Assembly (NCBI GenBank): GCA_019321725.1
Contig: CM033109.1
Coordinates: forward strand, 5,301,993-5,365,992
Length of the DNA: 64,000 bases
From: Paulownia fortunei
Lineage: Eukaryota > Streptophyta > Magnoliopsida > Lamiales > Paulowniaceae
Direction: 5' to 3'
Under the pieces are notes generated by a model. That model saw only the letters and a program-made list of their open reading frames with translations, was not told where the DNA came from and did not search any database. The position numbers and the translations under genes were made by a program. This document shows positions 32,465-44,470 of this stretch, piece by piece (the first letter of the stretch is position 1; every line of letters starts with the position of its first letter).

Positions 32465-32790
32465 CAGAGATGCAAATGGATTGGATTTATTAAAATTTGA
32501 GATTCGTATTTCTAATATTTTTAGCCACTTGGAATGAAATTCGTTAGACTTATTTTATAAATTTAAAAATATTAAAAATATATTTTTAAAAAATAATATT
32601 ATTAATTTTTTTAAATAATATATTTTTTTATATATTAAATAAAATTAATTTGGGATAAAATAAATTTAAAAATAAAAAATTTAAACTCACTTCTAACCAA
32701 TTTATAGTTTTAGAAATCTTCTCTAAATAAGATATATTCGAATTTAAACTCAATCTCACTCTCAAATTTGCCCAATTGTAATTCCTATTT
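32465..32790. repeat. Possible degenerate MITE-like element
   Basis: The left edge TGCAAATGGATTGGAT and the right edge CTCAAATTTGCCCAATTG read as imperfect inverted ends around a very AT-rich centre. I could not find a target duplication, so this is a weak call. Confidence 0.25.
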
Positions 32791-33037
32791 CAAAGTCCAC
32801 CATTGCGTTTCAAATATGGAAAATATCTGAATTTAAATAATAGATATTGGTTCTCTTCAAATATTCATTGGCAGGCAACTTGTCAACTTATTTGGTTATA
32901 CCTAATAAAAAAAAGAGTAAAAATAATAAATAGTCAATACTTTATTTTCAAATAGATGGGATTGGTCCCCAAAAATTTCCCAAACTCATCCTTCCAATAA
33001 AAGAAAAGAAAATGTCAGAGCATCTAGATAAGGTCTC

Positions 33038-33043
33038 CACGTG
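33038..33043 (+). promoter_or_regulatory. G-box (CACGTG) upstream of the F-box gene
   Basis: A palindromic CACGTG lies about 390 bp upstream of the F-box start codon. In plants this is bound by bHLH and bZIP factors. Function here is inferred from the sequence only. Confidence 0.4.
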
Positions 33044-33060
33044 ACTGCTCAAAAAAAACC

Positions 33061-33062
<2 letters not shown>

Positions 33063-33093
<31 letters not shown>
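33063..33093. repeat. (TA)n microsatellite
   Basis: About fifteen TA units lie in the upstream region of the F-box gene. Confidence 0.85.
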
Positions 33094-33096
<3 letters not shown>

Positions 33097-33323
33097 AGCC
33101 CACACAACCATTGAAAACCGATAGCAACGTAAACTTCCGCTGTCTGAGAAATCTTCAATGGTTTTTCCCCGAGTCAATAATGCCGCCCTCTCCTAAAACG
33201 TGTGCACTTCTTGTTTACCCATGTCAGCTGTCGTTTTCTCTCTCTAAACCACACGGCTTTGTCTCTCAAGAATCATCCCCACCCTTAACCGCCAATCCCT
33301 TTGCCTGCCCAAATCTACTTTAT

Positions 33324-33340
33324 CCGTTTATATAAAGTAG
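33324..33340 (+). promoter_or_regulatory. TATA box of the F-box gene
   Basis: The sequence GTTTATATAAAG is about 90-100 bp before the ATG at 33427. That leaves room for a short leader of roughly 60-70 bases. Confidence 0.55.
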
Positions 33341-33426
33341 CTATCCCAGTACTCTCCAATTATATATTTTCTTGTTATTGTTCCAAGAAATCCCACTTGA
33401 TTTCACACCCCCACAGAAAAAGCTGA

Positions 33427-34524
33427 ATGATGATGGATTCGGGCTGCCAAGAAATCGTTGATTCCGATGATTTCTTTGATCGTTTGCCGGACGAGGTTGT
33501 GCTTTCGATTTTCGACAAATTGCACGATGCAAAATCCTTGTGTTTATCCATGTCCGTTTGCAAGCGTTTTCATTCCATAGCCCCTCAAGTTGTTGAGATT
33601 TTCCTCCCCATCCCTGAGAAGAAAGCAGCGGTTAAAGAATTTGATCAAGAAACCCACAGGAGTTTCTTCAAGAATCCTGTGATCAGAACCCTGATGAAGC
33701 CCTTCCATTTTATCTCTCAGGTGATCAAATTCAAGTCCAAGAATGAGGAGAACGACCTGGATTTCTACTCTTATTACGTGCCCAATCAAATCTTGAAGTC
33801 TTTTGAAGGAATTCGAGCCCTTCATCTCAGGTTGCCCTGCCATGGAAATCAAAAACAGGGGTCAAAAACAGGGAAGAACAGCAAAAACTCCACGACTTTA
33901 CTGAAATGGAAGGCTGAGTTCGGGAGAGAACTGCATAGCTGCGTGATTCTTGGAGCCAAATCTTGGACTGAAAAGCTCGAGAAAGAGGAGAATTCACTCG
34001 GATCAGATCAAGAATCGCGGTTTATGGCGGATGATGAGCTGAAGCTGAGGATCGTGTGGACGATTTCATGTTTAATAGCTGCCTCCGCCAGGCATTATCT
34101 GATACAAGAAACAGTGAAAGGGCACAAAATGATTGAAAATGTAGTGGTTTCTGATGAAAGTGGTCAGGGGAGGCTTTGTATGAACAAAGAACAGATTGAA
34201 GAGATGAGGGAATTGAAGGGAAAAGGGGACGAAATGTTGGAGTATAGGAGTAGAGTGCCGGCTTTAAGGATGAAGATGTGGTACTTGGAAAGGCTGGAGC
34301 TGCCGGATTCCGGCAAGGTAATGGAGGGGGCGACTCTGGTGGTCATAAGGCCCGCCAATAGTGGCGGTGGAGGGGTGGAGGAGGTGAAAAGGGTGATTAG
34401 GAGCGACGCCGATACGGTGGCAGGAGCCTTTGGTGAGGAAGGCGAGGGGAAGGTGCTTGGTGAAGCTGCGAGGAAATTGATGGTGGCCAAGAAATGTTAC
34501 ACTTTGGAAATGAATTCATTTTGA
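33427..34524 (+). CDS. Intronless F-box protein, At5g46170/At1g30200-like family
   Basis: The gene is one uninterrupted exon of 365 residues. An N-terminal F-box (about residues 17-60, from FFDRLPDEVVLSIFDKL through CKRF) would bind the SKP1 subunit of an SCF ubiquitin ligase. The rest has no leucine-rich or kelch repeats that I can see. Its layout resembles the small plant family of intronless F-box proteins represented by Arabidopsis At5g46170 and At1g30200, whose targets I do not know. Three consecutive ATG codons at 33427-33435 could each start translation; the first is used here. A glycine run near residue 312 and the final NSF are unremarkable. The frame is intact. Confidence 0.88.
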   Translation: MMMDSGCQEIVDSDDFFDRLPDEVVLSIFDKLHDAKSLCLSMSVCKRFHSIAPQVVEIFLPIPEKKAAVKEFDQETHRSFFKNPVIRTLMKPFHFISQVIKFKSKNEENDLDFYSYYVPNQILKSFEGIRALHLRLPCHGNQKQGSKTGKNSKNSTTLLKWKAEFGRELHSCVILGAKSWTEKLEKEENSLGSDQESRFMADDELKLRIVWTISCLIAASARHYLIQETVKGHKMIENVVVSDESGQGRLCMNKEQIEEMRELKGKGDEMLEYRSRVPALRMKMWYLERLELPDSGKVMEGATLVVIRPANSGGGGVEEVKRVIRSDADTVAGAFGEEGEGKVLGEAARKLMVAKKCYTLEMNSF

Positions 34525-34530
34525 CTTGTA

Positions 34531-34536
34531 AATAAA
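34531..34536 (+). terminator. Polyadenylation signal of the F-box gene
   Basis: A canonical AATAAA lies seven bases after the stop codon, followed by a T-rich tract. This suggests a short 3' UTR, although very close signals are often bypassed. Confidence 0.4.
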
Positions 34537-34967
34537 AAGTTGTTTTCGTTTTATTCTTCTTTCAAAGTTATTAGAATTGACCATTTGTTCCATTTCACAT
34601 TCTTGGAATTGCCCGGTAAATGGGAGGAAACTCTGAATTCAAACTCGATGTTGTTGGCCCCTCAAATTATGTTTGACTAGAATTTTCCATGAAGCAAAGT
34701 ATGATTTTGATACACGCAAATGTTAGATAAAATACTTTTTTGTTGCCAAGAGAAACCTCTTGTTCTTTTAATTCATGGAAGAGGCCAATTTGGAAAGCAT
34801 CAAGTCAATCATATAATAAATAAATTATTTATCATGTGAATACATTTCAAAAAAGAACGACTAATTACGTGACATACTATTGCCATGAGATTTTAGGTTA
34901 AATGAACCAGGTTTTGACAAGAATTTTTCAGTGGGATTGGGAATTGCACTATTCAAGAATCAAATGA

Positions 34968-34988
34968 TATATATATATATATATATAT
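34968..34988. repeat. (TA)n microsatellite
   Basis: About ten TA units occur in intergenic DNA. Confidence 0.8.
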
Positions 34989-35235
34989 GCATCCTTGTGG
35001 TTGTCAAAGTATTGCGATCAACAGGGAGGGGGAGGAGGTGGGGAATGACTTGGCCCATAATTTTGCAGAATTGCTAAGTTGGTAAGGTGGATTGAGCATG
35101 TTTTCGTTTTAGTTATCTCACGAGTCATTATACCTGTTTTTGTATTGATGGTTAACCTATTTCTCTAAACCTGACAACCATCAATCCTGGTAGTTCCCTT
35201 CCTTCTTTTGGTAAGGTAAATTATGTTGTATCCAA

Positions 35236-36200
35236 AGATTACTCAGCAAGAAGAGGTTCCAACTCAAACCTACTATCAGGAAACCTCAACGCAAACCAAT
35301 GAAGGAATGCACAAGGAACAGAAAATACAATTCCTTGGAAGCATCCCACACAACAAACAGAAACTAAAATAAACCAAATGAGAAAATAACACCTTGTCAG
35401 TAGTTTCAACTTCAACCCACTCATTGCATTGTGAGATAGCTGCCCATAAAAAATGAGAGGTAACATTCTTTTCCCTAATCTGATTTTCCATTCCCTGCAC
35501 GATCAAATATCAGTCAAGATCCCAGAGAGCAACAACACACCCAAAATTATGTACTACGTGTTTTTTCAAGTTCAACCAGAGAAAAGACTTCATCAGACTT
35601 CAGATATGTATACAACATTTCCACAGAGAATATGATATGTACATGAACCATAAACCAGGCCACAACCTGAGAATTACAAGTGCCCTTTGTATCTGTCATA
35701 TTTTCCCAAGTTGATGTACATCTATTCCTTTCTATTCATTTGTAGCATGAAGTGAGGAATATGCTGACATTTGGTGAAAGGAACGTGAGAGCTTTCTCCT
35801 TATGGCTGTCTCATGCTATCATAACACCTTATGGCAGGAGTTGCCTAGAGCTATTCCTAATCCTCATACAGAAAAACTAGCTTTCTAATAAGTCCTCTAC
35901 ACGTCAGCCCTAATTTAAACCCATTCGCCCAATGACTTAGCTCCTTCAGATACAATTAGAACTTGAAAGAAGCACAGAAAAAGTAAGACAAATTGATGGA
36001 ATATAAAGTTTTGGAAGTGAACATGGAATAACAATCTGATATTTATGCAATATCCATTATTCTTGGCATTGAAAACAAAGCAATCATGACAGCCAAAACT
36101 TACTGATGCTACACCAGTAAGCTGCATAACTTGCTGTGCCAACATATTTCAACTTCCCATCTATATAACAAATTTTCAGCCCTGAAAATCTTGAGATGTA
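35236..36200 (-). other. Exon-like islands of an unrecognised or decayed gene
   Basis: On the minus strand, 35399-35495 is an open segment bounded by an acceptor (CGTGCAG) and a donor (AAG/GTGTTA). It encodes HFLWAAISQCNEWVEVE-like sequence. A second open segment near 36129-36184 also has an acceptor (TTTTCAG) and a donor (CTG/GTGTAG). The base composition is less AT-rich than true intergenic DNA nearby. I do not recognise the protein and cannot join the pieces into a gene, so this may be a pseudogene, a non-coding transcript or chance. Confidence 0.25.
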
Positions 36201-36963
36201 AACAATGACGTCCACCAAATCAGGACTGCTCTATACACGACTTAAAAATTGCAATGCTGGGTTTATGTCATAGGTGTTCCTTTGTACAAAAGTTTTACTT
36301 GATTCACATTTCAATGTGGCTGAAAATGAATACAATTCTTTTCTTCTTGAAATAAACAACCATGCGCACATACCTCAACCACTTGAATAGACATCACCAT
36401 GGGATGGGTCAGGATACCCTTCATGCATCATTTATACTTCTACATAGTTGGGCTGATGATGAAGTGGACAAAAGCGTGCAATTTACTGCAGTTGGGACTT
36501 GTAAGCATGATATTGGAGGACAGAATAAAAATGAAAGGCTGCTTTATACAAGTATCTTGGCCTTCACCACCACCACCCAGTCCCTCGACGCCTGTTTCCT
36601 CTAATTTTTTGGGATTTGGTGGTGGTGGTGGTGGGGGGGGTGTTGGAGGCAGCAAAGATATTCAGAGAAACTTTGAAAACATGGACTAAGTTTTTTGACA
36701 AGAAACAAAATGGTCCCAGATAGGAAACAGCAGCATTTATCCCAGCTCTACTTGATTTCCCCCTCTCCATACAGGCTAAAGCAATTGGAAAGACATAATA
36801 TAGGTAGAATTAGAGAGGCGTTTGAATAAATGAAAGATGGATTTCATGTCATTTGTAATAGTGTCAACTATAAAAGCCGAGTCTCAAAGCTGCACTCATT
36901 TCTGTAGGAAACTAAATAGGAACTCTCCCACTGAAAGAAAGCCAAGTAATAGATCAAAAGATT

Positions 36964-37107
36964 CAGATACCATAAGTGAAACTAAAAAATTACTTTAAAC
37001 ATGACAGCACAGCAACAATTTTCGTAAATTGGGATCAGATACCATAAGTGAAACTAAAAAATTACTTTAAACATGACATCCGAGCAACAATTTTCGTAAA
37101 TTAGGAA
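36964..37107. repeat. 72-bp tandem duplication
   Basis: The unit CAGATACCATAAGTGAAAC through TTTTCGTAAATT is present at 36964-37035 and again from 37036 to about 37107, with only a few differences. Confidence 0.85.
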
Positions 37108-37202
37108 TGTCATTGAAACATGGGAAACAATATAACTGATTGCATAACCAAACAATACTTTTACAACTACTTGAAGGAAATAGAATGAATTACAAATAAA
37201 TC

Positions 37203-37863
37203 TTACCTGCCAATAGTACTCAACTCCAAGAGGTGTGGCAAGAACTCAGGGCTCCTGCAACTTCTGCAATGATCACATTAAGAAGTTTCTGCAGGCGGTC
37301 ACTAAGCAGCAAACAGGCAACACTTCTCTCACGTTTGATTTGAAACAATAATTATAGCAGCACATGACCACAAAAATATGAATCTCTTACACTAGAAAAT
37401 AATAAAACAAGACATGGGTGTTTCAGGTAACTGATAACAATTCCAATAGTTCCCAAAGTTGTCTGTTGCATAAATCATCTTCATGGAAAGAATTGCAAAT
37501 TACTGTGAAAACTTCATAGGGAGAGAGCAAGATAAACAATGTGGGGAGTTGGGGGAAATAGTTATTTGTCATTGCAATTCGCACCAAGCCAGCAAAGAGC
37601 CTTCAAGAAAAAGAATCTTCCCAACCCAAGAAATTAAATCATGAAAATGATATCCTTCAGAGTTTACCAGATTGGAAAGAGGGAAAAAGTCAAAACTTTG
37701 TATATTACAAGGATGAGAAATATTCCCAACCTGCTCTGGGAAGATATGCCTCAACAGCTCTTCTGAGCCTCTTTATGTTAATGTGCATTGCACCTGCAGA
37801 TCCCCTCAATAGTCAGGAGAAGCTGAAACAACCTTTCAGATTATCTCAAGAGAAACCCATGAT
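37203..37863 (-). pseudogene. Decayed tandem copy of the NIPA magnesium-transporter gene
   Basis: On the minus strand, 37735-37863 aligns with exon 1 of the intact NIPA gene (43209-43338). It shares the start ATGGGTTTCTCT, the middle AGGTTGTTT-type region and GAAGAGCT near the end. The fifth codon is TGA, so it cannot make the protein. A second block at about 37203-37275 aligns with exon 3 (42454-42544), including AATGATCA and CCTCTTGGAGTT-like sequence, but lacks about 20 bp from the middle. No trace of exon 2 or exons 4-8 was found. The copy lies 3' of the intact gene in the same orientation, which indicates a head-to-tail duplication. Confidence 0.75.
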
Positions 37864-38754
37864 CTGCAGTCTGCAAATTACTATGAAGGGTGGTGTGGAT
37901 TACGTAAGAGAACCACTAGGTTATTTTGGCCATAATACTGCTATCTTGTCAATGTGATAACTAGTTATCTACTTTATTTTCTTTTTGTCAACTTGGGACA
38001 TGTTATATTAGTGAGAGAGTGATTCGTATAAAAAGGAATACATATATCTATATATACAAAATCGAAGATAGAAGTATAAAACCAAACTCATCTCCTCCAT
38101 TCATTTCAACATCATAGGAACTTGTAGCACAAAAATGAAATAATAAAGCCTAAAATTTTGTGGCAAGAATCATTACAGCTGCAAAGTTTTTGTCACCACA
38201 CATTAACCAGAGATCAAATGAATTCTCAAAAGACACTTTTTGTGGCCACATATAAACCCAAAACAGAAAAGAGGACCAAATCTTTACATCAATCAACCCA
38301 GGCTACAAGAAGAATTTTCAGTTCAATATCCAGTAGAGGCCACCTCTTTCTGAGATTCTGGTCTCAAGATCATCATTATCTTGTCAAAGCCGAAATTTGA
38401 TGAGTGATCACTATCAAATTTAAGGTGAGATATCTGGTGGGCAGATACTGAGTACATAATGAATGAACACAAACATTTATTCACACGAGCAGCTTTTAAC
38501 TAATTCCATTTGCAATGTTGAGCGACAGATCAAGTCCAGATTTTGTTCAAAAGTCTCTAAAGAAGCTGATGAAAAAACAGTTGGAAACCGCAATATGCCA
38601 CATTGCTGGACAGTTTGACGTTTGAGTTCTGCTCCAGGAATCTCTTAAGTTCGTATTTATACTAGCCCCATGGTTCAAAAGGATGGTATTTTCTCTCTTG
38701 AAGGACAGTCATTCATGTATAGAGTTCTTGCCTTCTTGAGCAAATCCCAACAGC

Positions 38755-41700
38755 TCATGGCTCATCTTGTTCGTCATGTTGCAGCAAATCCCCATTCCCA
38801 CTACATAGTCGGGTTGATAATGTAGGGGATAACGGGGTATAATTACCTACATTTGAATGCGATACTTCTGAGCATGAAAATCTAATTATATAACCAGCAG
38901 GGTTCAGTTTATAAACACGAAAAGAATGCAGACCTCTAAAGGATGAACTTCTCTCAAAATCCTTGGTCACATGCAATAAGATGGTCCCAGAGAGCACTAC
39001 GACAAAGGCACATATTTCTGATACAATGCTCCCAGCACTTTGGCCCTCCCAATCCTGTAACATAATACTTTAATAGGAATAACTATAGGACTACAATTAT
39101 TAGTTTTCTACAAAAATAACCTATGATCTTGAAGGGATCTCCCGTCAATTTCACAGTTTGCCTAGAGATTCTTTATCTGATATTTTGCCTATTATTAAGA
39201 CAAATTGATTCTAGGTCAAGGGTTAGATATATTGCTTGTCATGCAGGATCATGTTTGATGCTATCACTAGCAAAGAGAGGGTAAGTCAATATTGAGATTG
39301 CTTCGTGCTTACTGAGTCAAACATCAGAAGATTGGTGAATTTAACTAGCAATAAAATAACATGCCCAGTAAAGTGCCATGAGGAAACAGATATTACCTTA
39401 AACATAATTACGCTGGCAAGTATTGTAAGTGATGTAAACAGGACATAGTATATAGGAGAAACAATGGCAGTGTTGAATGTGTCAAGAGCCTGTAACAAAT
39501 GGACATACTGTTAGAGCTCAGAAGGCTGATCAGACACCCCCCCTTCCCAACCCAAACAAAAAAGGAGAACAATACGATAGAAGTGATTTTGGAGAATAAA
39601 ATTGGTAAAAAGTACCAGACAAAGATTCACAAGTATAAAAATGTGCTGTTTCAAAATGATATCTCCAAGTTGAGGAAGCAGCGAGTGTCAATTAAGTATT
39701 ACCTGTATCAACAGATTCAAAACAATTTTGCATTTTCAATGTTACCATGAAGAAGACTGCTACAGATACTTGTTATGACTGTCTCAACTAATATCAAAGC
39801 CATTTTGCATTTCAAAGATAGAATAAAGAAGCTGCTAGAAATTCTTGTTATAACTGTGACTTTCATCAATATTTTGTGATTTTTGAGTGTCTAGTAGTTC
39901 TGGTCTCAATAGAAAAGTATTAGGAACTTAGTTGCCTTTGGCCAATTCATAAATGCACAAAAATTTGGAAAAACCTTATTGCAAGCTTTTTTAAAGACAA
40001 CATTGTTTCAAAGAAAAGCTAAGAGAAGAAGGGAACTGCTATCCAGAAGTGAGCAAAAGATTAATAGGCAGATGGTTTCAAACAATCTACGAATAGGGCA
40101 GTCTCATCCCTGCATTCAAGTGTGAAGGAGAAGGTCCAAACACATATGAAAGTGAAAATAAGGGGAAGTCATAGAACAGGCATTGTTAGAGTCATGGACA
40201 ATCTAATGTGGCTATTAGAGTCATCTACAGCAACTTTTACAAGCTTAAATATGAATCATAATGATGCTTGTAATAAGCAATCCCAAGATACTGAAAATTA
40301 TTGGTATAAGAAAAAATAGAAATTTCTCATAGTTTGGCTTCTTGGCCAGGTTGTTGCACTGAAGTGACAATAAAAATGACAAATAAAACAGCAACAAAAA
40401 CAAGGGTGTTATGCAAGTCAGGTGATATTGATGTTTGATACGAGTGAAATATCTTGCACAAAAATAAGGGGTTCTTGCATTTATGTAGACATGCAACCCA
40501 ATATTGCAAGCTTACTCGTATCAATCCAGTTAAAAGGAGTTCCTTAATATACAACAAATTAGATGAGCAATACCTACCCTACTATTATAAACCAAACATC
40601 AACATTCACTTTGTTATTAGAACATTCCGATGCATGAATCTCAAAAGGCAAGTAGAGAGAGAAGTTTGACAATTTTCCTACATAGATTAAACAGGAAGGG
40701 AAATATTTAGGCGATTGCTCAATAGTTTAGTAGATAGTCAGGGAAATACTTTATGATTTCTTCAAGTATTTATTTTATGATGCTAAAAGTGCTTTCAAAT
40801 AAAATTATGCAACGCGCAGGTAAATAACAAGAGAAAACATGAATTAGCCAAGTAACAAGAGAATACAATAATTAGTCATAAAAGAAGAAATACATCAATC
40901 AGCAAAATATTTATGAAGTATACAAAATAAGTAAAAATATCTAGGCGGAACTAGGGGCCAGGATATGTTTCACCAGAATTTTTTATGTGACTCAGTGTAC
41001 ATGGAATCTAAAAGCAAGATTCTAGAATCTCCTCACTTTAAGCAACCGGAGATTAGTCCATCAAGACACTTCAGTTGTGTAAAAGTCATACTTGCCTTGT
41101 TTAGGTAATTCATTTGCATTATGACACAAGTTGCCACAACAAACATAAAAAACCAGGTTTCTGGGTAGATTAACTGATTTTTCCCCTCAAAAGTCAATTT
41201 TAGAGAAGTTCCAAGGGCTTTAACACTCATAACCTGCAAAATGACATAAAATATTCATGTTGATAAGTCAACTAAAAAATCACAAGTGCAACTCAGATAT
41301 CAGCATATAGTGGTAGAGGTGCAGGTTGGTAAAATATAACATGTTGTAAGAAGTAGTTTCTATAAAGCTCTTAAGTAGATTTTCTATAGGTTCACCATTG
41401 ATGGAAGAAGGAGAATTGAAACTGATGCACATATTTCCCAAGAACCAAGGACCAGAATTCCTGAAAATGCAGCTCAGTCCTAAGTCCAGTGAGACAAAAT
41501 TGATAAAGGGAGGCGAGCAAAGTTTGTTTAGTCGAATCCTACAGACTTCACTACGCAAGATTATGATAGGAAACTCAAATGACAACACAAGTTTTCTGGA
41601 ATTATTTGTGTTCACTTCTAGAATCTAAATAGAAATAATGAGAAGCACGAATTTGTGGCAATAAATGAGTTGTAATTGGTAGGGTAGTAACTTTTGCCAG

Positions 41701-43338
41701 CAAGAGTCAAACAATTTTGCAGGATTTTGATAAAAGTGGGTAATGGAATAGAAATTTTATAAAGCTTGACCTTGAACAAGTTGAGTTGTTGGTTTTGGCT
41801 GAAAAGGCCAAACAAGATTTGAGCAAGAATTTAACTATTCGATTAAGAAACTTTAAAGCTATTGGAAGCATTCTAAATATTTAAGTTGAAATATGTACCA
41901 CAAGATGTGTACTACATGAAACAAGGGAAATATGTAATTGATAATATTAGCAATTCAGAATTTACCGAGAGCGAGCCCATCAGTGAACAAATGCCAGTGA
42001 AAACAAGCACATTGGTGTGTCCACATTGGGGTGCAAAATGGAAAACAAGAATGAATACCAAAATGATAACCGATCCCACATAGAGAAGAAAGGCTGAAAT
42101 CAAACAAAATGAATTGCATTAGACACCACACTTGTGGCTTTAGCTTTTAGAAAGACAAGATGATGAAGGTATTTTTTCTTACCCGGCTGTGTCGCCATGC
42201 TCCATATTTCCTGGACAGAAGAGATTGGCTGCTCTTGTGGTGCATGTATAACAATTATGATAGAACCAGCGATGCACATTACACAGCCCAATATCCCAAG
42301 TTGATGTAGCTTCTCATTTAAAATAAAGTGGGCCAATACAGCACTACAGCATACCATGTTAGACATGCGAGGAAAACCAAGGTAGATTGCATAACTAAAA
42401 GAAAGTCTTTACCATAACCAGGATAATATAAATAAAATACTGAATTAGCTTACCTGACAATGATACTCAATGCACCAAGAGGAGTGACAAGCACTGCAGG
42501 GGCAAATGCATATGCCACGAAGTTCGCAACTTCTCCAATGATCACTGCACGATAAGAAAGAAGCTTCAGCACACAGTTGGAATAGAAAATATCAAAATGT
42601 ACGAACCACATACTTATCTCTCCTTTTTTAAATTCGACATACTATACAGGCAAAGCTGCAAGCAATAAATCATATAGATTCCTGCTTATTCAACGAATGG
42701 AATCTTCCAATAATTAATCAAATGTTTACGCAGCATTGCACAATTGGATAGTAAATTTAATGAAATGAATCCCAAAAGATGACTGTTGAAATTATTCATA
42801 GGATCATCTTCCTCATTGCAATTTGCTAAACTAAGTAAAAACGGATAGTTGTTGCCATAATATCTAGCTTGTACCACTATTTCCCCAATATATAAAACAT
42901 ACCGCCTTTCAAAAGAAAATAAATTACTACAACTAACAATCTCATGCCTATAAACAAAAAACAATCTGGAAACCAAGAAAAAGAAAAACAAATTAGAAAA
43001 TAATAGAGAAAATAAACAAAGAATAGGGAAAAAAGTCACTTACTCGTGATCATTCCAAGCCACCATAGAGGCTCCAGGAGATATGAATACCCCCCAACAC
43101 CTAATAAATTCCAAGAAAACACACCGATCACATACAAAAATAAAAACCCAGATGGAAAAACATCAAAACTTCGAAAATACAACAAGGAAAGCATATAAAG
43201 ATTCTTACCAGCCCTAACACCGGAGGCGGCGGCAGCTCTTCTGAGGCCTTTCTTCTTGATGATAAAGCTTGCACCAATAAACCCACTTGAAAGGAGAGCC
43301 AATATAAATCCTTTGAGATTGTCTCCAGAGAAACCCAT
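38755..43338 (-). CDS. NIPA-type magnesium transporter
   Basis: This is a multi-pass membrane protein of the NIPA/DUF803 family, which is predicted to carry magnesium in endosomes or the plasma membrane. Exons in coding order are 43209-43338, 43044-43100, 42454-42544, 42183-42343, 41966-42093, 41096-41233, 39397-39489 and 38755-39054. They join in phase to 365 residues. Family hallmarks are [16 protein letters not shown] (residues about 17-32), [42 protein letters not shown] and [11 protein letters not shown]. Nine hydrophobic segments are expected for the family. The intron after exon 6 begins with GC rather than GT (AAG/GCAAGT). The final 60 or so residues are hydrophilic and poorly conserved, as usual. 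Family assignment is firm, but transport has been tested for few plant members. Confidence 0.93.
39722..39885. repeat. Diverged tandem repeat, unit about 78 bp, in NIPA intron 6
   Basis: Two blocks, from about 39722 and 39800, both contain CATTTTGCATTT, a purine-rich AAGAAG segment, CTTGTTAT and ACTGT in the same order. The copies are clearly related but differ at many positions. Confidence 0.45.
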
Positions 43339-44100
43339 GATCCTAGTCTATAATCTCTCTCTTTCGTCAAGAATTTATGTTAGTTTTTTACTTTTTTTCT
43401 TTTTCATCTTCATGGAAATCTTCCAATCATCAGTCCTTTTGCCTGATCATTCACATCTCCTACTCAATCATAAGCCTGTGTTTTTATTTTATTTTTTCTA
43501 TTATTTGTATATAATATTACCCTACTGTACTCCATCATTAGTCCATTTGTCTAATTGAGTATCTAAAAATTCATATATGTTTATTTACAGTCTTAGGCAA
43601 CCAATGATTTAATGAGATTTGAGGAAAATTTTAAAATGAGTCATTCAGATTTTGATCAGATTGAGCCCCAAAATTTTAGAACTAATAATATAAAATTTTG
43701 AGTTCGGATCTCATTTTGTTATAGTAGTAATTCTATTTGTTGTTAAAAATTATTTATTGCACTTATTAATATTTAATGATTGTATTTAATTAAATTTTAC
43801 ATTTTTGCTATATTAAATAATTGTTAAAAATTAGTTATTGCACTTATAAATATTAACGATAGTATTTAATAATTTTTACATTTTTTATATATTTAACAAA
43901 ATTGATTATTTCTCTCTAAAAAATTGTCCAGTGAAGTGGTTGTTAAGCCCGAATCATTAATTAATTAGCATTCCAAAAATTTGCAATTGGGTTCAGTAAG
44001 CATTAAATAATGACATTTATGATAATAAGATGTTTCATTTATTTTTTAATTTCACCTAAAGTAAGTATTTGTCTATCTAATTTCATTGGCTTTTTTATTA
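43339..44100. other. NIPA promoter side and AT-rich intergenic DNA
   Basis: This region holds the 5' flank of the minus-strand NIPA gene. It is AT-rich, and I see no clear TATA box at a typical distance and no gene. Confidence 0.4.
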
Positions 44101-44129
44101 TTATTGATATTATGAGTGAAATGAATAAA

Positions 44130-44470
44130 AAGAAACGCAAAGTGTACACGAATCGAGTCGATCAAACATATTGATTGAGTTTGTTTTGAATTTTTATCGA
44201 ATTTTAGAAATTGTATTTGAGTTTAGTTTGATTGTTAATTAACTTGAACGATTTTATCAACTTCAAATAGTTAAGTATTTTCACATATATTTTATTATAA
44301 TTTTTATTAATCGAGTCAAACTCGAATCAAGTTTCAGATATTATCAAATAAAAAATAATAATTTAATTTATTATATTTAACAAATTAAGTTCAAATGAAT
44401 TTTTAATTATTGATTTCAAGTCAAATATCAAATAGTCTAATTTATTTTTCGGCTCTACATATAGCCATAT
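44130..44470. repeat. Degenerate DNA-transposon-like repeat
   Basis: The left edge (GTGTACACGAATCGAGTCG) and the right part (GGCTCTACAT), with TCGAGTCAAACTCGAAT in the middle, resemble old TCGAG-rich non-autonomous elements common in plants. Similar words recur near 47515-47660 and 51145-51330. No target duplication was found. Confidence 0.35.

Noticed and set aside
33544..34490. Minus-strand open frames within the F-box gene
   Set aside because: They are reverse-frame shadows of the intact 365-residue F-box reading frame.
36362..36770. Overlapping open frames with GGGG or PPPP runs
   Set aside because: They come from a GGT microsatellite, read in several frames on both strands, with no conserved protein.
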